Notes: generated from the sequence alone by a model not told the origin. Positions 49,580-62,117 are shown, counted from the first letter of the stretch. The stretch: 64,000 bases of DNA from Stictocephala bisonia (GCA_035578905.1 JAQJVL010000608.1:248001-312000), one strand, 5' to 3'. Program-made: numbers and translations.

Positions 49580-49782
49580 CCCACCCATACACGTACAGTG
49601 GTACTGACCCGCTCGCCCACCCATACACGTACAGTGGTACTGACCCACCCACCCACGTGGGTCAGTACCACTGTGTGGGTATGGGTGGGCGGGCGGGTCA
49701 ATACCACTGTACGTGTATCGGTGGGCGGGCGGGTCAATAACACAATACGTGTACAGGTGGGCGAGTGGGTCAATCAAGTAAT
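49580..49782. repeat. CCCATACACGTA minisatellite family, locus 4, head-to-head inverted
   Basis: The first two units read as in locus 1; the following units read as the reverse complement. The switch is a palindrome with perfect 17-bp arms at 49631-49647 and 49658-49674 around a 10-bp CCCACCCACG spacer. Confidence 0.95.
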
Positions 49783-51064
49783 GACAGAGGTCAGCTAGTT
49801 GGTAGTTGGAGACTAGTTGGTAGATTTAATAGCATGAAGCGTTTTAAGCGCAGTTGTTTAGGTATATAAGGATGAGATGAACGACCATGGGAAGGAAGAA
49901 ACATTGCTGAACAACAATAATGCTGTTGCACCTTTAATTTATGATGAAAATACAATAAGAGGAGTGGTTTGCAAACTACCGATTGATGCATTTTAAATGA
50001 TACTAACACTATCGTACAACTATAAAGTAGCATTTCTGCAATATCAATACAACATTTTTATACAGAATACATTAAATAAAACCAAACAACTAACATATTT
50101 GTCTTACAAATTTGCCGTGACTACTTCACAAGGTGTGATTTTTAAAATCAAATAACTAATAATAAATTGTATAGGTCTTTAAATCGGGACATAATTGTAT
50201 CTTTTAAAATATTTAAAAGTTTGATTCCACTCGATAAAAGTAAAAAGTATAGTAAGTTAAGTTTACAACATCTATATTACCATGTCAACGACTTAATGAC
50301 ACTAACCTAAAAATGGCAATCTTTTTGCACATACATTTAATCGGCTAGTTATTTACTACTGTTAATTATTAAAATAACCGAGATAACCAAACAATTACGT
50401 GTTGTGGCATTACTGTACAGAGCTCACGTTTCTGTTTGTTACTCGATGTTTGTTCAGATTCAAAGGCGTGATACTGTCACGAGACAAGCCAAACAACTTT
50501 GTGTTGTGACACGTCATAAATAAATAAAACTACGTAATGAGGTAGTCACCCTTTAAACAATTAAACATGATTTACTGACCATAAAATAATATTAAATTTT
50601 GGAAAGTGAAATTACGTTTAATTGTAGCATAGGGCACTATTAAGGATTTAAGTCTCTATAGTTTTAATACCTGTACGTTCCAATAGGCTTTTCAGTTTTA
50701 ATATTATTTGTTTTTGCTGTCTTCAATACGCCCTGTTGAAGGATGTGTCTTCAACACACCCTAGCGGTCTATGTGTAGTATTTAGTAGCAAGATGCAATG
50801 ACACTTTTTAACTACAGTATTACTAAGTATATTTTAATCTACTGAAAGATTACTATTAGGTTTTATATTATGTACAGATTATACTTTGGAACTTTTTAAG
50901 TAAAAATGTTCAAATATTCCAACAGACAGTTCAAAATGTCTAATCAGATGAAGCTGATTATCGATCAAAAAAGTAACTAGAACATTTATTTACTAAACAG
51001 TTTCAACGGTTTACGTTTTTTAAAACATAAGATGAACATCCATAATAGCATTTCTTAGATATGA
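49783..51064. other. Spacer
   Basis: Nothing recognised. Confidence 0.5.
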
Positions 51065-51445
51065 GACGCTGATAAAACTTTGTGCGTATTTTAAGGCAAA
51101 TATGAATGATTACATGAGTGTAGGATGAGTGTGGATGACCTGTGTAGTCCTGTTACTAACTGAACTCGAATGTTTCTCAGAAAGGACCATTTATTAATAG
51201 CCCAATAGCCAGGGCAACTAAGGTTTACGTGGAATCTAAACCACTAAGTGTTGGTCTGATTTTCAGCTAATTAACAAGCCTTAGCTCTCTCCTATACAAC
51301 ATCCGATCACTGATTACCACCCAACATGGACACCCCAGAACCTTCTACGTCTATCGCAATCATTGAACGGACGCCATGTCTGTATTAAGAGGACCAAGCA
51401 TAGAACCTATCGCCTACAATCACTTTAGTCACAATATATTACAAT
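51065..51445 (-). mobile_element. Dispersed element of unknown class, copy 2
   Basis: The reverse complement aligns with 10395-10825 from GTAGGCGATAGGTT through CATCCACACTCAT. It is shorter, with an internal deletion of about a dozen bases near 51345, and its reading frame is broken by stops. It probably shares a source element with copy 1; inverted orientation and 40 kb of separation argue against a local tandem duplication. Confidence 0.75.
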
Positions 51446-52029
51446 AAACTTTCTGTTATATTCTCGTATATTTACGCCATTAATTAAATGTCATTAGTGT
51501 CATGTCAGTTCAGCAGTATTTTTTACGGTTTGTAGAACAATCGGCAATAAATACAAAATCAATCTTTTAATTCTAGTTCCTGTGCACGTACAAACTTTTC
51601 TATAAAAATTTTAGCTAGCTTAACGAACTACAAAACTAAACCAAACATGAAAATGTAAAGTTACTTCACCAATTAGATGTGGTTCTCCAGTCTTCTGTTC
51701 TAAAGTTTGTAGGTCAGACATGTCTGGCAGTAATTAATTGGTTTAGGGTCGAGGTTTTAAAAGATGATTATAAATACTTCTTTAACTACGTACGTTTCAG
51801 TCCAAATGATTATGCCTCACTTTGTGAAACATATCTGTCATAAAGACACTTTAAGCAGGTTCCATACTTATAGGAGAAAGTAGTAGACATTTATGTTTGT
51901 TAGCACTTCATACAGTTAACCTGCTTAACGTTTTTATGGGAAATAAGATAAACACTGACAATAATAAAAATAAATCATGTCCAAAACTAGCCTTTTCGGC
52001 GCTGGACCATCGATTAGTTAATACATCGA
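51446..52029. other. Spacer
   Basis: Nothing recognised. Confidence 0.5.
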
Positions 52030-52281
52030 TGATCTGGACACGCAGGACGGTTTTTTATGCCCGGGTGACGTGTGGTCAGCACGACGAGACCCGTTCGCCG
52101 TTATTCCAGCTTGCTCGATCAGGATTCGCTACAAGTCGCAGCTTCCCAATTGCCTCACGATGCTGGGTCAATATTTGGTATACTTGAGGAGAAAATTTCC
52201 AAGCGCCTGGACCGGGAATCGAACCCTGGACCTTAAGCTCCGGAGATGAGCGCGTTAACCACTCAACCACTGGAACTCCAG
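52030..52281 (-). mobile_element. tRNA-derived SINE
   Basis: On the minus strand a tRNA-like head carries both internal RNA polymerase III promoter boxes: box A TGGTTGAGTGG at 52259-52269 and box B GGTTCGATTCC at 52215-52225 (exact consensus), 33 nt apart. The anticodon arm and acceptor do not pair as in a working tRNA. An unrelated body of about 180 bp follows the head and ends near an A-run (GCATAAAAAACC, about 52048-52060). This head-plus-body arrangement is that of a SINE, which relies on a LINE's enzymes to move. The 69-codon frame across it is incidental. Confidence 0.82.
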
Positions 52282-52827
52282 ACAAGCAATGATAATACTT
52301 AACATTCCACTCAAAAATTTAACAAAATAGTATGACACAGTTACAAAATAAAAATAATAGCAAAACATAATAATATTATGTGCACCAACATCAATTCTAC
52401 AGTCAATGTACGAGAATGTGTATGATTTGCAAGTTGAACATAATGTAAGTTAAAATTATGTTCAACTCCGCAAACTGTGCACATGTCAGTGATTGAACAT
52501 CAGAAGTAAAAATTTTACAAATTTTCTAAATTTATGAAATGTTGAGCTTAGTACTCTAGACACACTACACGGTTGTATAGTCCTGGCTTGTAGAAGAAAT
52601 GTAACTGCTTAACTTCCTAAAACTACGATATGGCATGGTTGAAAGGTTAAAGTGCTGCTAAATTAGAAATCAAATTAACTAGGTTAATTTCTAATTCGAT
52701 GTATAATATACATATTACTTTATAAAATGAGAAAGGGAAAACTAAGATATGTACGGGGTTTTAACGAAAAATAAACAAATTAAGTCAAAGCGCAATTTTT
52801 GAATTCAGTATAGAAACGCCAACTGTT
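52282..52827. other. AT-rich spacer
   Basis: Nothing recognised. Confidence 0.5.
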
Positions 52828-53148
52828 TCATTTGTTACACGGTTTATTCTCAAACACAATTCCATCCAATACAGTCCAACAACCGTGAGCAGACTGGCGA
52901 AATGTTTTACCCTCAGAAACAATATCCGACAACTTTAAGCCCGCCCTCCTTTGTACCTCCTCCAGACCTAATATGAAGAACTTGGAATACCGATAATGTC
53001 CAGACTTTCCTGTGTATTGGGCACGACCTTCCGTTTGTGGTACATGTGTTCCATGATAGACACTAAAGTGGTCCACTATAAGAGCTCTGATGAGGAACAG
53101 GCTATATATCGTACCCTCCCTTATATTGGATAGGCCAGTCTTATACAA
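52828..53148 (-). other. Unidentified open frame, 106 codons
   Basis: This minus-strand frame is GC-richer than its flanks and of non-repetitive composition. It includes SLFLIRALIVDHFSVYHGTH near the start and LEEVQRRAGLKLSDIVSEGK in the second half, and ends at a TGA/TAA-rich boundary. I recognise no domain. It could be an exon-like fragment of a transposon or retrocopy, or chance. No splice sites were convincing. Confidence 0.3.
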
Positions 53149-55761
53149 GTAAGAAATGCCTTTGTTTATATTGAGGACGTATCAGTGATTGATAAAAAAT
53201 TAATTATCAAATAATTTAATATACTGTACCTACCTTAAAACTGATACTACATCTCATGAAGGGTAAATTACAACATTAAATATTCCTTTTCACTATTCAC
53301 ACAAGAGTATTGGGTTTAAATTATTAATTGGGGGTCCGTAATGTTCAGTTCAGTATCGGTACTGCTTTATTAAAAAAGTACAACAATTAGAATTTATAGT
53401 TATTTGATAGTATGAAAAAATTAAAAATTAAAGTAATAATTTTTATTGAGTAAGGGCCTTCAGAGACAATATTGTCTTGTGTTGTCTGATGATGGAAAAT
53501 TTGATTCAGAAAGTCGTCACAAAATAAAATTTGACAATACGGAGTGTTTGATTTTTTCATACTACATAATTATAATTCCCTTTAGTTAGAAGATATTAAA
53601 AAAGTTATAGTATTATTTCAAATCTATATATTCGAACTTAAGTAGTCACACATAACTCTGACTGATGGATTTGTTGATACTCAACCCAAGTAATGCCGTC
53701 CCACTTAATTCCATTTAATGTTATAAGGGCCTTAAACATTAAATTAATGAACACTTATAATACATTTACGTTTACGGGTGTCACAAAAATAAATAAAATA
53801 CTTTAAACAACTATAAAAAAAAAACTGACGTTTATTAATTTGTTTTAACGTACGACGTTAAGCGTGACGTATCGAAACAACAAAACCAATTTGATAATTT
53901 ACTATAGTAGTAGTATTTAAACGTTCATTGTTAAAGTTCAATATTTTATAATTATGCCAAAATATAAACGTAAATTGAATTAAATTAAAATAAAATCGTT
54001 CCACAGGAATTTTACATTAAATAGTCAACCTGGGCACCCAGTTACCGAGTTACCAGCAACAATTTTACCGCAAACCGAGGAACATATAAATCGTTAGTTG
54101 TAAAAGAATGTGAATAAATCAACCTTTACAAAGCAAACAATTGTATGTAGCTGTCATAGCTGTGAAATATGGCACACCTCCTATTCAGCGAGTTTCTGAT
54201 ATCGAGCCTGGACTATTACCCATATGTTCATGTAGAAATGTACAATTTAATTTTGTAAAATGTACGGAAGCAAATTTATATCAACACTAGTAATTTATAA
54301 TGAGGTTGATACTTGGAGGCCAAACAAAAGTACGAAAGTGAAATCGCCATATATAAATCGATGGCCACAAATTACTACACTCCACAAAAATATGGAATAG
54401 TTTACAACCAAAATAAAATAGTAATGTAGAGAGGCAACTATCTACCATATAACAAATATTTTCACAACTAATTTATTTGTTTATTTTTCTGATTACTAAA
54501 AGGGTACATTCAGTTTATTTTTTATTAAAGAAGTTATTGTTGTCATTTATTACTTGGGTTGACGTATGTTGTGTGAGTCAGTCCGTCAAGACGTTCGCTG
54601 CCTTGTGGGAGGGCCTGAGCGTCGTTACCCATCACATTGTGTCATAACACCAATCTAAACGCCAATAGCCCTGCTTGTCAATGCTAACAATTATGTGACA
54701 ACGGTTATTGTTACAGAATAAATAAATGGTTCCAAATAATTGGCACAAACTTTTACCCATATTAAACACTAAAAAAAAAAAAACTTTGAAAATTACCAGT
54801 TGATTTCCAAATATGGTTCTTTTTGCCATGACTAAAACACTAGTGAAGTTAGAGACATCGGTTTTTACTAAAATATTTTAAATTGTAATTCACATCTTTC
54901 CTAAAAATGTAATCAAAATCTTTAGAGCCGGGTTTTGAGAAAGTTTCATTTCTGTTTGTTTTTTGCCCATAAAATAAAAAATTTAAAAAAGTTAAAAAAA
55001 TAGCCTGAAGATATTCAACACCTACATAACAAATTTCATAATATTTCATTCACACGTTTGGTCTCCAGCGAACTGCACATAAACACAGGCACCAAACGTT
55101 TTTTTTCGAAAAAACACTTTTTTGGGTTCAGGGGACCCTAAAATGGATTTTTAGACTAATTTGTAAAACATATTTTTCTGGACGTTCACAATACTTCCCC
55201 TATGCTAACGCATATGGGAGAAAGTAAAATGCATATAACTAAAAATAATATAATTCTTTATCAACGACAATTGTAACAACTAGAGTTGAGTTGGCTAAAT
55301 ATTCTAGGATATTTCATTTAGAAGCCTTGCACAGTGTTTTCACGTTATACTACTGAACATTTGAATTGCAATGATCAAAATTTATACCTAAATAAGGTAA
55401 CTGAACCTTATAAAAGAAAAAATTACTAAAATTATAAATAAGAATATCAACCTTAATTCACAAATACAACATTCAAATACATATTGTTAGATTCAGATGC
55501 TCGTTTTATGCATTACGGTACAGAGGAACTGAGGATATCGTCTTCGTTTACTACTGTAAACAGTTGAATATGCACCAAGCACAGCTATATGAATGGGAAA
55601 TAATCCGTCACAGTATATTTTAAAAATAAAAACAGAAATATTATAACGTTTATTGTAGGTATAACATCGTGCAATTTAGATTCAACTCCAAGCACCCGCT
55701 CATTATCATTATTATTGACACTCCAAAATGAATTTGTGTCATGGACATGTGCAATTGAAGG
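53149..55761. other. Long AT-rich spacer
   Basis: Short frames only. No repeat, RNA gene or element recognised. Confidence 0.55.
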
Positions 55762-57790
55762 CAAGGAGAAGGGAAAGACTGGTTATTTACTCAGGACACA
55801 AATTACATTTAGATCCGCTCCATTACTATGGTATTGAAAACATTACTGTTGTTTGTGAGCCGTTTGGATTGTGTGGTTCAGAATGTGGTAAACTATACCG
55901 GAAGGGAAAGACTGGTGATTTACACTGGACACAAATCACGTTTAGATCTGCTCCGTTACTATGTTATAACATTACTGTTATTTGTGGGACATTTGGACTG
56001 TGTGGTTCGGAATGTGGTAAACTACAGCGGAAGGGAAGGAATGGTGATTTACACTGGACAAAAATCACGTTTAGATCTGCTCCGTTACTATGGTATAGAA
56101 AACATTTCTTTTATTTGTGGGCCGTTTGGACTATGTGGTTCGGAATGTGGTAAACTACAGCGGAAGGGAAGGAATGGTGATTTACACTGGACAAAAATCA
56201 CGTTTAGATCTGCTCCGTTACTATGGTATAGAAAACATTTCTTTTATTTGTGGGCCGTTTGGACTATGTGGTTCGGAATGTGGTAAACTACACCGGAAGG
56301 GAAGGAATGGTGATTTACACTGGACACAAATCACGTTTATATCTGCTCCGTTACTATTGTATAGAAAACATTACTGTTGCTTGTGAGCGGTTTGGATTGT
56401 GTGGTTCGGAATGTGGTAAACTACAGCGGAAGGGAAGGAATGGTGATTTACACTGGACACAAATCACGTTTATATCTGCTCCGTTACTATTGTATAGAAA
56501 ACATTACTGTTGCTTGTGAGCGGTTTGGATTGTGTGGTTCAGAATGTGGTAAACTACAGCGGAAGGGAAGGGAATGGTGGTTTACACTGGACACAAATCA
56601 CGTTTATATCTGCTCCGTTACTATGTTATAACATTATTGTTGTTTGTGGGCCGTTTGGACTATGTGGTTCGGAATGTGGTAAACTATACCGGAAGGGAAG
56701 GAATGGTGATTTACACTGGACACAAATCATATTTAGATTTGCTCCGTTACTATGTTATAACATTATTGTTGTTTGTGGGCCGTTTGGACTGTGTGGTTCG
56801 GAATGTGGTAAACTACAGCGGAAGGGAAGGACTGGTGATTTACACCGGACAGAAATCACGTTTATATCTGCTCCGTTACTATGGTATAGAAAACATTACT
56901 GTTGCTTGTAAGCGGTTTGGATTGTGTGGTTCAGAATGTGGTAAACTACAGCGGAAGGGAAGGACTGGTGGTTTACACTGGACACAAATCACGTTTATAT
57001 CTGCTCCGTTACTATGTTATAACATTATTGTTGTTTGTGGGCCGTTTGGACTGTGTGGTTCGGAATGTGGTAAACTACAGCGGAAGGGAAGGACTGGTGA
57101 TTTACACCGGACACAAATCACGTTTATATCTGCTCCGTTACTATGGCAATGAAAAATAACTCGTGTCTTTTTTATCCGTTCGAATTGTGAGGAACATCTT
57201 AGGAAGGGAAGAAGCTGTGAGTTACATTTGACATAATTCAAGTTTAGATCTGCTCCATTCCTCCACATAGTGTTATAGGAAAAATTACTGTTGTTTTTTA
57301 GGCGTTTGGATTGTGAGGAACAGCTCCGGAAGGAAGGAGCTGTGATTTACACAAGACACAAATCACGTTTACATCGACTCTTTTACTATGGTATAGGAAA
57401 AATTACTGTTGTTTGCGGGCCGTTTGGATTGTTTGATTTGGAATGTGGAGCTGTAAGTTACACTGGACATAAATCATAGTTACATCTGCTCCGTTACTAT
57501 GGTATCGGAAACATAATTCTTGTTTGTGAACCGTTTGGACTATGAGAAGCAGCTCCGGAAGGGAAGGAGCTGTGAGTTACACTGGACATAAATCATGGTT
57601 ACATCTGCTCCGTTACTATGGTATGGGAAACATAACTCTTGTTTGTGAACCGCTTGTATCGTGAGGAACAGCTCCGGAAGGGAAGGAGCTGTGAGTTACA
57701 CTGGACATAAATCACACTCTGGACACACATATGTTGCGTTACTCTGGTACAGACAACACCATTGTTGTAACCCTGCGTGTAAACCGTGAA
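55762..57790. repeat. Tandem array, 129/133-bp units, about 15 copies
   Basis: The unit contains GTGTGGTTCGGAATGTGGTA, GGAAGGGAAGGAATGGTGAT and ATCTGCTCCGTTACTATG. GTGGTTC occurs at 55873, 56002, 56135, 56268, 56401, 56534, 56664, 56793, 56926 and 57055, with steps of 129, 130 or 133. The classes differ by TATGGTATAGAAAACATTAC versus TATGTTATAACATTAT. Copies after 57150 decay. Overlapping frames are artefacts, since 133 is not a codon multiple. Confidence 0.97.
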
Positions 57791-58109
57791 TGACAATCAT
57801 AAATTGAGTAAATGGCACACTTTATTTCAATTTTGCCCTTTAAAACGAATAAGTGAAATATTTTCCAACGTCGTGGCTTAAACATAACATGAATACTCGA
57901 CAAAACGGAACGGACATAATATATAATCCCATTTACGATATATACTTCTAGGATCTCATTTTAAATTATAGGGTGAATAAAAATGTGTGTATTTTATACA
58001 GGACAAACAAAATTATATTGAAACAAATGTATTAAAAATTAAATTTTTACGTTTATATTGTGAAATAATTTTTTTGATTAATTTTATTTTTTATGCTAAA
58101 CGAATATTT
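57791..58109. other. AT-rich spacer
   Basis: Nothing recognised. Confidence 0.5.
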
Positions 58110-60295
58110 AAAAACCCCTTAGGATGTCATCAAGGTGATCATTAAACATATGAGACATGTAATTTGAAAGGAACGTGAAGCCTACAAACAATACTAATCA
58201 TTAAAACTTCACAGTAGCCAATCATCAAGGTGATCATCAGTTAAACATACGAGACATGTAATATTGAAAGGATCGAAAAGACCTACAAACAATACTATCA
58301 TTTTAAAACCTTTCACAGAGCGTTCAATCAAGGTGATCATTAAACATACGAGGACCCCTGTAAATTTGAAAGGAACGGAAGCCTACAAACAATACTATCA
58401 TTTAAAACCTTCACAAGAGCAGACATTCAAGGGTGATCATTAAACATACGAGACATGTAAATTTGAAAGGAACGAGGAAGCCTACAAACAATACTATCAT
58501 TTAAAAACCTTCACAGAGCAGTCATCAAGGTGATCATTAAACATATGAGACATGTAATTTGAAAGGAACGAGAAGCCTACAAACAATACTATCATTTAAA
58601 ACCTTCAAAGAGCAGTCATCAAGGTGATCATGAAACATACGAGACATGTAATTTGAAAGGAACGAGAAGCCTACAAACAATACTATCATTTAAAACCTTC
58701 ATAGAGCAGTCATCAAGGTGATCATTAAACATACGAGACATGTAATTTGAAAGGAACGAGAAGCCTACAAACAATACTATCATTTAAAACCTTCACAGAG
58801 CAGTCATCAAGGTGATCATTAAACATACGAGACATGTAATTTGAAAGGAACGAGAAGCCTACAAACAATACTATCATTTAAAACCTTCACAGAGCAGTCA
58901 TCAAGGTGATCATGAAACATACGAGACATGTAATTTGAAAGGAACGTGAAGCCTACAAACAATACTATCATTTAAAACCTTCACAGAGCAGTCATCAAGG
59001 TGATCATTAAACATACGAGACAGATGTAATTTGAAAGGAACGAGAAGCCTACAAACAATACTATCATTTAAAACCTTCACAGAGCAGTCATCAAGGTGAT
59101 CATGAAACATACGAGACATGTAATTTGAAAGGAACGAGAAGCCTACAAACAATACTATCATTGAAAACCTTCACAGAGCAGTCATCAAGGTGATCATGAA
59201 ACATACGAGACATGTAATTTGAAAGGAACGAGAAGCCTACAAACAATACTATCATTTAAAACCTTCACAGAGCAGTCATCAAGGTGATCATGAAACATAC
59301 GAGACATGTAATTTGAAAGGAACGAGAAGCCTACAAACAATACTATCATTTAAAACCTTCATAGAGCAGTCTTCAAGGTGATCATTAAACATACGAGACA
59401 TGTAATTTGAAAGGAACGTGAAGCCTACAAACAATACTATAATTTAAAACCTTCAAAGAGCAGTCATCAAGGCGATCATTAAACATACGAGACATGTAAT
59501 TTGAAAGGAACGTGAAGCCTACAAACAATACTATCATTTAAAACCTTCATAGAGCAGTCATCAAGGCGATCATGAAACACACGAGACGTATGCCATTTGA
59601 AAGGAGCGTGACGACTACAATCAAGATGACCATTAAAAAACCCCGTAGATCTGTTATCAAGGAGATTATGAAACACACTAGCCAGATGTCATTTGAAAGG
59701 AGCGTCACGACTACAATCAAGATGACCATTAAAAAAAACCCGTAGATCTGTTATCAAGGAGATTATGAAACACACTAGCCTGATGTCATTTGAAAGGAGC
59801 GTCACGACTACAATCAAGATGACCATTAAAAAAATCCCCGTAGATCTGTTATCAAGGAGATTATGAAACACACTAGCCAGATGTCATTTGAAAGGAACGC
59901 GACGACTGCAATCAAGATGACCATTAAAAAAAAACCCCGTAGATCTGTTATCAAGGAGATTATGAAACACACTAGCCAGATGTCATTTGAAAGGAGCGTC
60001 ACGACTACAATCAAGATGACCATTAAAAAACCCCGTAGATCTGTTATCAAGGAGATTATAAAACACACTAGCCAGATGTCATTTGAAAGGAACGCGACGA
60101 CTACAATTAAGATGACCATTAAAAAAAGCCCCGTAGATCTGTTATCAAGATTATGAAACACACGAGACAGATGCCCTTTAAAAGGAACGTAACGACTACA
60201 AACAATACTATCATTTAAAACCTTCGTAGATATGTTATCAAGGTGATCATGAAACACACGAGACATATGCCCTTTGAAAGGAACGTGACGACTAC
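58110..60295. repeat. Tandem array, 94-98-bp units in two diverged subfamilies
   Basis: At 58110-59620 the 94-bp unit contains CATCAAGGTGATCATTAAAC, GAGACATGTAATTTGAAAGG and CCTACAAACAATACTATCAT (CAAGG at 58526, 58620, 58714, 58808, 58902, 58996). At 59620-60150 a 96-98-bp subfamily contains CACACTAGCCAGATGTCATT, CAAGATGACCATTAAAAAA and CCCCGTAGATCTGTTATC. The two share the ATTTGAAAGGA(A/G)CG core. The last unit returns to the first type. Confidence 0.97.
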
Positions 60296-60389
60296 TTGAT
60301 GATACAGTATTAAAATTGACATTGTAGGCTTATTCGACTTTCATTGCTTTGAAAATGTAAAGCTTTTATATTATATAGGTGGTGGAAGA

Positions 60390-61020
60390 ATTGTGGGTAT
60401 TAGTTGATGATGTTGTATTTTATGACTGTGACTGTAGTAGCAGAAAGTAAGGAAGTGCTTATGGAAATGATAAACCAATCTTATGAAACAAGTTAAATAC
60501 AATAAGTGAAGAGTACGAGACGAAAAATAACACAAATAAAACAAAGGTTATGATAAAAGGAAAAGATGAGGAACGAGTTAATACTAAATTAAAGGAAAAA
60601 CCAATAGAGCAAGTAGAAGTTATACATATCTAGGAAGTATCGTTGAATGTAAATCAGTTGCAGAAAACAAATAAGAACAAGCATTAGACTATTGCAAAAT
60701 AATATTTAATAAAAATAGAAGTTTATTTTGTGGACACTAATGAAAAGATTTATGAACTGTTTTATTATATGGAATAAAAACAAGGACTCTATCCTAAGAA
60801 GACGAGAAGAGATTAGAAGTAATGGAGATGTGGATTTGGAGAAGGATGCAAAAATATGATGGGAAGATAAGAGTACGAAATGAAGAACTATTGAGGAGAA
60901 TGGGAGAAGCGAGGGAAAACTGAAAGCTATAAGAAGAGGGAACATTGATTTTTTAGGACATGGGATGAGAAAAGAGAGCCTGTTGAGAACAGGTTTAGAG
61001 GGAAAGGTTAGAAGAATAAA
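60390..61020 (+). pseudogene. RTE-like LINE reverse-transcriptase C-terminal remnant
   Basis: The plus strand reads in shifting frames. LVDDVVFY (60400s) stands where the catalytic YADD should be. VVAESKEVLMEMINQS follows, then TKVMIKGKDEERVNTKL, SYTYLGSIVECKSVAENK, KRLEVMEMWIWRRMQK, IRVRNEELLRRMGEARE and LGHGMRKESLLRTGLEGK, ending near 61020. This block order (TKVM, YLGS, LE.xEMW.WRRM, R..NE..L.R.GE, GH..R...LL) is characteristic of the C-terminal half of RTE-type RTs in arthropods. Several frameshifts and stops (for example TAA after YETS and TGA after ARE) and loss of the first Y/F-A of the active site make it dead. The palm N-terminus and endonuclease are absent. It sits between two tandem arrays. 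Confidence 0.85.
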
Positions 61021-61223
61021 TTAATTTACTCTTTAGAAAATAATGAATAAAAAATAAATTAATTAATAAACATAATGCATAATTAAAAAAATAAATAAAT
61101 AAAAAGAATAAAATGAATTATTTACTATGCAGAATAAAGGAAAAGGAAGATGAAGGTATGAGATGGTCGACAGTGTAAGGATCGGATGGAAGTATGAGAC
61201 AACAAAAAGACTTGCTCAAAACA
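61021..61223. other. AT-rich spacer
   Basis: A-rich, possibly the tail of the preceding LINE remnant. Confidence 0.4.
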
Positions 61224-62117
61224 GAGGGGTTTGGAAGTAGACTGCAGCTGGACCTGCCTGAGGGCAGAACAACCATGATGGTTTGGAAGTAGACTGCAGC
61301 AGGACCTGCCTGAGGGCAGAACACCCATGATGGTTTGGAAGTAGACTGCAGTAGGACCTGCCTTAGGGCAGAACACCCATGATGGTTTGGAAGTAGACTG
61401 CAGTAGGACCTGCCTTAGGGCAGAACACCCATGATGGTTTGGAAGTAGACTGAAGCAGGACCTGCCTGAGGGCAGAACAACCATGATGGTTTGGAAGTAG
61501 ACTGCAGCAGGACCTGCCTGAGGGCAGAACACCCATGATGGTTTGGAAGTAGACTGCAGTAGGACCTGCCTTAGGGCAGAACACCCATGATGGTTTGGAA
61601 GTAGACTGCAGCAGGACCTGCCTGAGGGCAGAGCACCTATGATGGTTTGGAAGTAGACTGCAGCAGGACCTGCCTGAGGGCAGAACACCCATGATGATTT
61701 GGAAGTAGACTGCAGTAGGACCTGCCTGAGGGCAGAACACCCATGATGGTTTGGAAGTAGACTGCAGCAGTACCTGCCTGAGGGCAGAACACCCATGATG
61801 GTTTGGAAGTAGACTGCAGCAGGACCTGCCTGAGGGCAGAACACCCATGATGGTTTGGAAGTAGACTGCAGCAGGACCTGCCTGAGGGCAGAACACCCAT
61901 GATGGTTTGGAAGTAGACTGCAGCAGGACCTGCCTGAGGGCAGAACACCCATGATGGTTTGGAAGTAGACTGCAGCAGGACCTGCCTGAGGGCAGAACAC
62001 CCATGATGGTTTGGAAGTAGACTGCAGCAGGACCTGCCTGAGGGCAGAACACCCATGATGGTTTGGAAGTAGACTGCAGCAGGGCCTGCCTGAGGGCAGA
62101 ACACCCATGATGGTTTT
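61224..62117. repeat. Tandem array, 52-bp unit, about 17 copies
   Basis: The unit contains ATGGTTTGGAAGTAGACTGC, AGCAGGACCTGCCTGAGGGC and AGAACACCC. Steps are 52 bp throughout. Because no minus-strand frame of the unit contains a stop and 52 is not a multiple of 3, minus-strand frames run for up to 327 codons and cycle through a 52-residue super-repeat (SWVFCPQAGPAAVYFQTI and two other phases). Not a protein gene in my view. Confidence 0.97.

Noticed and set aside
49566..49582. Interstitial telomere (CCTAA)n
   Set aside because: Only two to three units here and near 17730; too short to separate from chance in AT-rich DNA.
52205..52281. Functional tRNA gene
   Set aside because: Boxes A and B are good, but the acceptor and anticodon arms do not pair properly and a SINE body follows.
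55728..57152. Several overlapping 80-190-codon frames
   Set aside because: All derive from the 129/133-bp tandem units and rotate frame from copy to copy.
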